DNA of 55,464 nt from Candidatus Woesearchaeota archaeon CG10_big_fil_rev_8_21_14_0_10_37_12 (GTDB taxonomy: Archaea > Nanobdellota > Nanobdellia > Woesearchaeales > ARS49). The stretch spans positions 1-55,464 of the forward strand of contig PCYA01000016.1 of the NCBI GenBank assembly GCA_002762795.1. The letters run 5' to 3'. This document shows positions 52,901 through 55,464 of the stretch, piece after piece. Every line of letters starts with the position of its first letter. Position 1 is the stretch's first letter. Under the pieces are notes generated by a model. That model was given only the letters and a program-made list of their open reading frames with translations, ran no database searches and was not told where the DNA came from. A program made the position numbers and the translations under genes.

Positions 52901-55464
52901 CCTAGGAAGATGTTGTTGTTGATTCTGTTGTTATCTGATGTGGAAAGAAGGTTGATTGAATTAGCACTTCCATTGATTGTATTATTCTCAATAAGATTGT
53001 TTTCGCTTGCGGAGAATCGAATCCCTGTGGTGAAGTTAGATATTGATCTTATGTCTTGTATGGTGGTGCCGTCAAAGCCTGTATTGTTAATAGCAACTCC
53101 GCTTCCGTTTCCTGTGATGTTAAATCCTGATCCGTTTAGTATGATGTTGTTTGCGGCTATGGTGAAACAATCTCCGTTTGCGTTGATGTTTGTTGTGAGG
53201 TTAAGATTTGCATCTACCATGCCGCATCTGCTTCCGTTTGCAGTGTTGTTTTCTCCTACTGAATAATTAGTGAATTGTGTGACGTTGAAAATATATGCCT
53301 CTGCGTCTGTGAGTTCTGTGCAGATGCTTGTGCTGCATTGTGTTCCGTCTCGGTAGGGTGTTCTGTCTGTCAAGCTTAGCGAGCCAGTGTTTTGTAGAGT
53401 GATTCGTGCACTTTGGTTGAAGAATGTTAAGTTTGTGCTGTTGAGGAATGCGTTGTTGAATGTGATATTTAATTCAAATACAGTGATATTTGTTCCATTT
53501 GGTATGGTCGCGTTTCCTATTATGTTGATGCTTCCGTTTTGTGTTTGAAATGTGGTGTTTGTGAATGTGATGTCTTGATATGTTCCTCCATTTAGTGAAC
53601 TCAACCAGCTTTCGTTTGTCTGGAAGGTATTATTGGTGAAGTTATGGTGTGAACTTTCTTGACTAAGTTCGATCAGTATGGGGATTGTTCCGTTTGTTGT
53701 GTTCAGGATGTTGTTTATGAATAAGCTGGTGTTTGTGTTGGTGATTGCTACAGCTATTGTTGATCCTGTTAGGTTGTTGTTTGTGAATGTGGTGTTTTGT
53801 ACGTTGTTAGTAATTACTATGGCATCACTTTGAAGACTGATGAATGTGTTGTTGGTGAAAGTGTTGTTGTTTCCTGTTTCTCCGAGAAAGAGTGAGAATG
53901 ATGTTGTTGAGTTTGCAGTGTTTCCAGTTATGGTGTTGTTGTATAAATTACTGTCAAGACTCAAAGAAGTATCATTGGGAGTTGTAATTGTATTATTTGT
54001 GATGTTGGTGTTATTAACACTCGATAACTCGATTCCTGTTTCAGTGTTTGCAGTGACTGTGTTGTTTATGATTTGAAGGTTTTGATCGTTGAGTGTTCTT
54101 ATGCCTATGTTTGATGAAGTAGTAATTGTGTTGTCTTGGATGGTTGTTGTGCTTGGTCCGTTTATTTCTATTCCGTTTCCGCTTGAGGCTGTGATGGTGT
54201 TGTTTATGATGGTGTTAGTTTGAGCGTCGTTTATGATGTTTATTGCAGGGTTTGTTGAAGTTGTTAGGCTGTTGTTTTGAATTCGGTTGTTTGATGAGCT
54301 AGATATGTTGATTGCTCCTGAATTTTGGTTTTGCAGTAGGTTGTTTGTAATGTTATTGTTGTTGCTGTTACTTAATAATGTGATTGATTGTTCTGTTGAG
54401 TTGCCAAATGTGTTGTTTGTAATTAAACTGTTTTCCATTCCTGTTGCGTTTATGATGGTTGTAAAGTTGGTGATGTTTTGGAAGCTTCTGATGATTATGT
54501 TGTCAAATCCTCCTGTGTTATTTATTGCCATGCCGCTTCCGTTTCCTGTGATGTTATATCCATTTCCGTCAAGGATGATGTTGTTTGCGTTTATTGTGAA
54601 GCAGGTTCCTTCGCTGGTTAAGTTTTCTGTGAGTGTGGTGTCTGTTGTTAACGTGTCTCCGCAAGCGAGTGGAGCTACACTATCGTTGCTGCTATAATTA
54701 GTGAAGTGGGTAACATTGTAGATGAATATGTTGTTTGCAAAGCTGATTTCTGTGCAGTTTGTTGCATCGCAAACTTCGAATGTTCCATCGTCGTCAAAAT
54801 CAACTAGTGGTTGCGGGTCTGTGGCAGTTATGCCGTTAAGTTTGATTTGTCCTGATGTGTTAAATAAACTCAAGTTTGTTGAGTTCAAGTATGCTCCGTT
54901 TGCAGTGATGTTGAGGTTTGCAGGTGTTATTTGTGTGCTGCTGTTAATGATGACAAATGAGTGTATTCTGATGTAGCCGTTTGTTGTTTGAAATGTGGTG
55001 TTTGTGAAGTTTTGTCCGTCGCTGCTGCTTTCAACGTTTATCCAGTAATCGCTTGGATCGTTGATGGTGTTGTTAAAGAATTGGTTGTTTGCGCTGGCAA
55101 GGTGGATTGTTCCCTGGCTGTTTGATCCGTTGCTGGTTAGGTTGTTGTTTATAATGAGATTTTGCGTTGCGCTGTTTTGGATGTTGAGTGCTGCGTTTGT
55201 ATCTGATTGTATTGTGTTGTTTCTTAAAGTGTTATTGCGCGCATCGTTTTCTATTTGAATAGCGTTGTTGCCAGTGGTTATTATTGTGTTGTTTTCAATA
55301 ATAGAATCATTGGTGGTTCCAAAGTTTATTGCTAGCCCGGATGCGTTAAAAAAATTGTTTGTGATGTTAATGTTTACAACACTATTTAGACCGAAGGTGC
55401 CGCCATTGCCTATGAGTGTGTTCTGGTCAATCAAACTGTTGTTCATATTTGTAAAACTTGAAGT
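46966..55464 (-). CDS. giant modular beta-helix surface protein, 5' end outside window
   Basis: The frame stays open to the right edge (continuing TSSFTNM upstream of the ATG at 55446), so the N-terminus is missing; at least 2832 aa are visible. It contains right-handed beta-helix (NosD/PbH1-like) repeats rich in Asn, Thr and Ile, with very many N-x-S/T glycosylation sequons. After them comes a DUF11-type Ig-like domain (PNLTVTKEGNQSSVENGSF, about residues 2445-2557 counted from 55446), a Pro/Gln-rich linker, a TM helix (AYVLLAALMLAAITLVSTIG near 2655) and a basic cytoplasmic tail of about 150 aa. It is probably a glycosylated cell-surface stalk or adhesin anchored in the membrane. Confidence 0.88.
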   Translation of the reverse strand, partial: TSSFTNMNNSLIDQNTLIGNGGTFGLNSVVNINITNNFFNASGLAINFGTTNDSIIENNTIITTGNNAIQIENDARNNTLRNNTIQSDTNAALNIQNSATQNLIINNNLTSNGSNSQGTIHLASANNQFFNNTINDPSDYWINVESSSDGQNFTNTTFQTTNGYIRIHSFVIINSSTQITPANLNITANGAYLNSTNLSLFNTSGQIKLNGITATDPQPLVDFDDDGTFEVCDATNCTEISFANNIFIYNVTHFTNYSSNDSVAPLACGDTLTTDTTLTENLTSEGTCFTINANNIILDGNGYNITGNGSGMAINNTGGFDNIIIRSFQNITNFTTIINATGMENSLITNNTFGNSTEQSITLLSNSNNNNITNNLLQNQNSGAINISSSSNNRIQNNSLTTSTNPAINIINDAQTNTIINNTITASSGNGIEINGPSTTTIQDNTITTSSNIGIRTLNDQNLQIINNTVTANTETGIELSSVNNTNITNNTITTPNDTSLSLDSNLYNNTITGNTANSTTSFSLFLGETGNNNTFTNNTFISLQSDAIVITNNVQNTTFTNNNLTGSTIAVAITNTNTSLFINNILNTTNGTIPILIELSQESSHHNFTNNTFQTNESWLSSLNGGTYQDITFTNTTFQTQNGSINIIGNATIPNGTNITVFELNITFNNAFLNSTNLTFFNQSARITLQNTGSLSLTDRTPYRDGTQCSTSICTELTDAEAYIFNVTQFTNYSVGENNTANGSRCGMVDANLNLTTNINANGDCFTIAANNIILNGSGFNITGNGSGVAINNTGFDGTTIQDIRSISNFTTGIRFSASENNLIENNTINGSANSINLLSTSDNNRINNNIFLGDGSISLQSSSNNNNITNNQFNSSSGILSAVENTFISNNNFTTSSISINLNGATQSTITQNNIHSTSNTGIQFSTSANNNNITNNTINGTTSISLLSSSSGNNFTNNTFETLSIWVLGDTAASSNNFTNITFQTTNGNINILSNFTLPDNTNITQNQLNITLNNAFLNSTNLTFLNQTARITLNNVESSLAISNKHPYRDGSHCSSSICTEIQEANTYIFDVTQFTNYSMGAGCGILNASYTLTANLQTNDTCFTINANNIILDGAGFNITGNGSGFAINNTNGLDNITIRNFQNITNFTAGIETSGMQNSTIQNNTINAGGGTDLATIDLGNGTNNTITQNTITGNDSETTPISLSSGSTHNTITQNTITSTNTEAIFIGTGTNHTLIEHNTITGTNGITLEETANNNTINNNTINTTTTAITLTNTATNNTFNNNTLIESTTWITTDSTSTGNNLTNTTFTNNNGSINILQNATIPASTTINQTHLNITTNNAFLNSTNLTFFNQSAIITLHNTDSLSLTDRAPYRNGTQCSTDICTEITDANTYVFNVTQFTNYSAGENSTTPTANSTQCGLVNNNINLTTNIQSNGTCFTINANNIILDGAGYNLTGNNTGSAILNNNSFSNITIQNFQNITNYTIAINATGMQNSTIQNNTIANSTQGIILQNSFNNTITNSTINTTQITVQIAGVSNNNTLNNNTINSTTGIGLQITGNNSQILNNIITSGTEEAIHLASGENNTIDNNTILSQTQTLIEGNENVFTRNSFQATAGAAIQIITAHNNSFINNTLQTLSGDWIETVGATHNNFTNTTFTTNNGSINILNNATISTTITVDQDNLNITLNNAFLNSTNLTFFNQTARITLNNVESSLAISNKHPYRDGTPCSNAICTEIQESNTYIFEVTQFTNYSMGAGCGILNDSYTLTANLQTNDTCFTINTSNIILDGAGYNLTGNNSGMAINNTGSHNNITIRNFQNISNFSIGINATEMDNSTINNNTFTLNIPTGAGQTAAILLTTSTNNNITQNTINNTENSIGILLFTGTNTTTITQNNINTQNANAINIFQSENNTITNNNLTTTNTTTTDINTNSHHNTITQNNINTTHNTNPTIQITTSQNNTISNNTLTTLNTWITTDTTSTGNNFTNTTFQNNNGSINILNNATIPTNTNITQNQLNITTNNAFLNSTNLTFFNQSAIITLHNTDSLGLTDRTPYRNGSVCSSSICTEITDADTYTFNVTQFTNYSTGENTTQTLANGSQCGIVSNDITLTQNIQSNGTCFTINTSNIILDGAGFNLTGNTSGMAINNTDSHNNITIRNFANISNFTIAINATGMQNSTINNNTITASGGTNTSTISLTNNSNNNTITNNTITTTDTQTRTITITGSTQNTIQYNTLTSSNINTLFIGEGTNDSTVQHNNITSNTSALLMQSNATNNTFTNNTFNTSNTTTATITLQNSTINNTFYNNTIITLNTWIFIDTTSTGNNLTNTTFTTNNGSINILNNATIPANTNITQEHLNITNNNAFLNSTNLSFFNQTAIITLHNLNFTDPQAIVDFDSTGTFEVCDNTNCTEISYNGSTFVFNVSHFTNYSSNETPGVPNLTVTKEGNQSSVENGSFILYTITITNIGNGTAQNVTLNESFPENTTFVNASPENATNTTWNLGSIIPDNSTEINITLQINSSAGVLTNIVNVTYTDGITNFSTNTSANTTVTVTTPAPTPTPTAQGGGSGSRSFVPAPTVQQITQQTQLPSITQVRPEQNQPETVQATQPDESIQETITTDISEPKKEQQEPTKESPTINIEPSTTAYVLLAALMLAAITLVSTIGRQKHTHEIKKDSLISKAYQKTRERANENHLHTLKTKDSFLQKIKTKLSRKTFKKQIDDITNFDKLDNKLIAKPESNKKERTNLIQKIQTKLRKKKLQNQLKDITNFGDLEKELTLMRENTKLKKDRLQELSKTFNAKTFNKTIKSKRNKSSK
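48120..49128 (-). repeat. beta-helix module 6 of surface protein
   Basis: Begins CGIVSNDITL and has NIILDGAGFNLTGN near its start. It ends with a different type of cap (DFDSTGTFEVCDNTNCTEIS, then HFTNYSSN), the same type as the N-terminal partial module. It directly precedes the DUF11 domain. Confidence 0.85.
49129..50160 (-). repeat. beta-helix module 5 of surface protein
   Basis: Begins CGILNDSYTLTANLQTNDTC and has NIILDGAGYNLTGN. It ends in cap type A (SLGLTDRTPYRNG, then CSSSICTE and TQFTNYS). 344 codons. Its DNA near 50267-50385 belongs to module 4 cap and matches module 2 cap DNA. Confidence 0.85.
50161..51186 (-). repeat. beta-helix module 4 of surface protein
   Basis: Begins CGLVNNNINLTTNIQSNGTC. 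It ends in cap type B (SSLAISNKHPYRDG, then ICTEIQES and TQFTNYSMGAG). 342 codons. A 119-bp stretch (50267-50385) matches 52310-52428 with one mismatch. Confidence 0.85.
51187..52203 (-). repeat. beta-helix module 3 of surface protein
   Basis: Begins CGILNASYTLTANLQTNDTC, almost the same as module 5. It ends in cap type A (SLSLTDRAPYRNG). 339 codons. Confidence 0.85.
52204..53226 (-). repeat. beta-helix module 2 of surface protein
   Basis: Begins CGMVDANLNLTTNINANGDC. It ends in cap type B (SSLAISNKHPYRDGSHC), nearly the same as module 4. 341 codons. Confidence 0.85.
53227..54663 (-). repeat. beta-helix module 1 of surface protein, enlarged
   Basis: Begins CGDTLTTDTTLTENLTSEGTC. It ends in cap type A (SLSLTDRTPYRDG). 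At 479 codons it is about 140 codons longer than the other modules through extra beta-helix coils. Upstream (54664 to the edge) lies a partial module with the C-type cap (DFDDDGTFEVCDATNCTEIS). Confidence 0.8.

Noticed and set aside
48120-54663. Possible CRISPR or satellite array
   Set aside because: Repeats are coding, in-frame multiples of three and about 1 kb long.

Overview
The window is AT-rich archaeal DNA, most likely from a DPANN lineage of the Woesearchaeota/Pacearchaeota type. The domain call is firm: it has an archaeal RNA polymerase/ribosomal operon (rpoH, split rpoB into B'' and B', split rpoA into A' and A'', L30e, NusA-like, S12, S7), a tRNA-Lys carrying two archaeal introns, and TATA boxes about 26 bp upstream of start codons (leaderless genes). 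The lineage is inferred from overall gene style and is not proven.

Layout. 1-8.7 kb: an alpha-glucan cluster (GH15 glucoamylase-like, GT4 glycosyltransferase, GH57 amylase-like, DUF5752, ROK sugar kinase), then LOG, a CARF-like winged-helix regulator and a disulfide oxidoreductase on the minus strand. This block is bounded by perfect 51-bp hairpin-forming inverted repeats. 8.8-13.6 kb: small glycosyltransferases (TIGR04283 and two TIGR04282 paralogues), a 2H phosphoesterase, a TVP38 membrane protein and a transaldolase-like aldolase. 13.6-18.4 kb: DUF3179 and a four-gene copper/redox operon (cupredoxin lipoprotein, CcdA-like, multicopper oxidase, CuA-type cupredoxin), divergent from a membrane-anchored winged-helix regulator across a perfect palindromic operator. 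18.4-26.5 kb: dihydroorotate dehydrogenase, then a two-gene operon of secreted proteins (302 and 2021 aa) sharing a motif just after the signal peptide. 26.6-36 kb: tRNA-Lys followed immediately by the RNAP/ribosomal operon. 36-46 kb: an orphan Arg-rich protein, class II ribonucleotide reductase, a GT2-like enzyme, a SpeD-like protein, a tandem Lrp-type regulator, an inserted AbrB/PIN toxin-antitoxin pair, a Rad50-like ATPase, a DEAD-box helicase with a structured leader, and a bacterial-type ECF sigma factor homologue. 46.4-55.5 kb: palindromic noncoding DNA, a 26-aa membrane peptide, and a giant Asn/Thr-rich beta-helix surface protein of about 1-kb modules that runs off the right end.

The most unusual items are: (1) the toxin-antitoxin insertion, which duplicates the 3' end of the Lrp gene as 50 identical bp followed by a tail recoded at every codon with no amino-acid change; (2) the sigma-70-family protein expressed from an archaeal promoter; (3) the second tRNA intron in the T loop; (4) the copper operon with a symmetric operator between two leaderless promoters; (5) the modular giant surface protein with alternating module types. 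No CRISPR array, rRNA, transposase or integrase was found.
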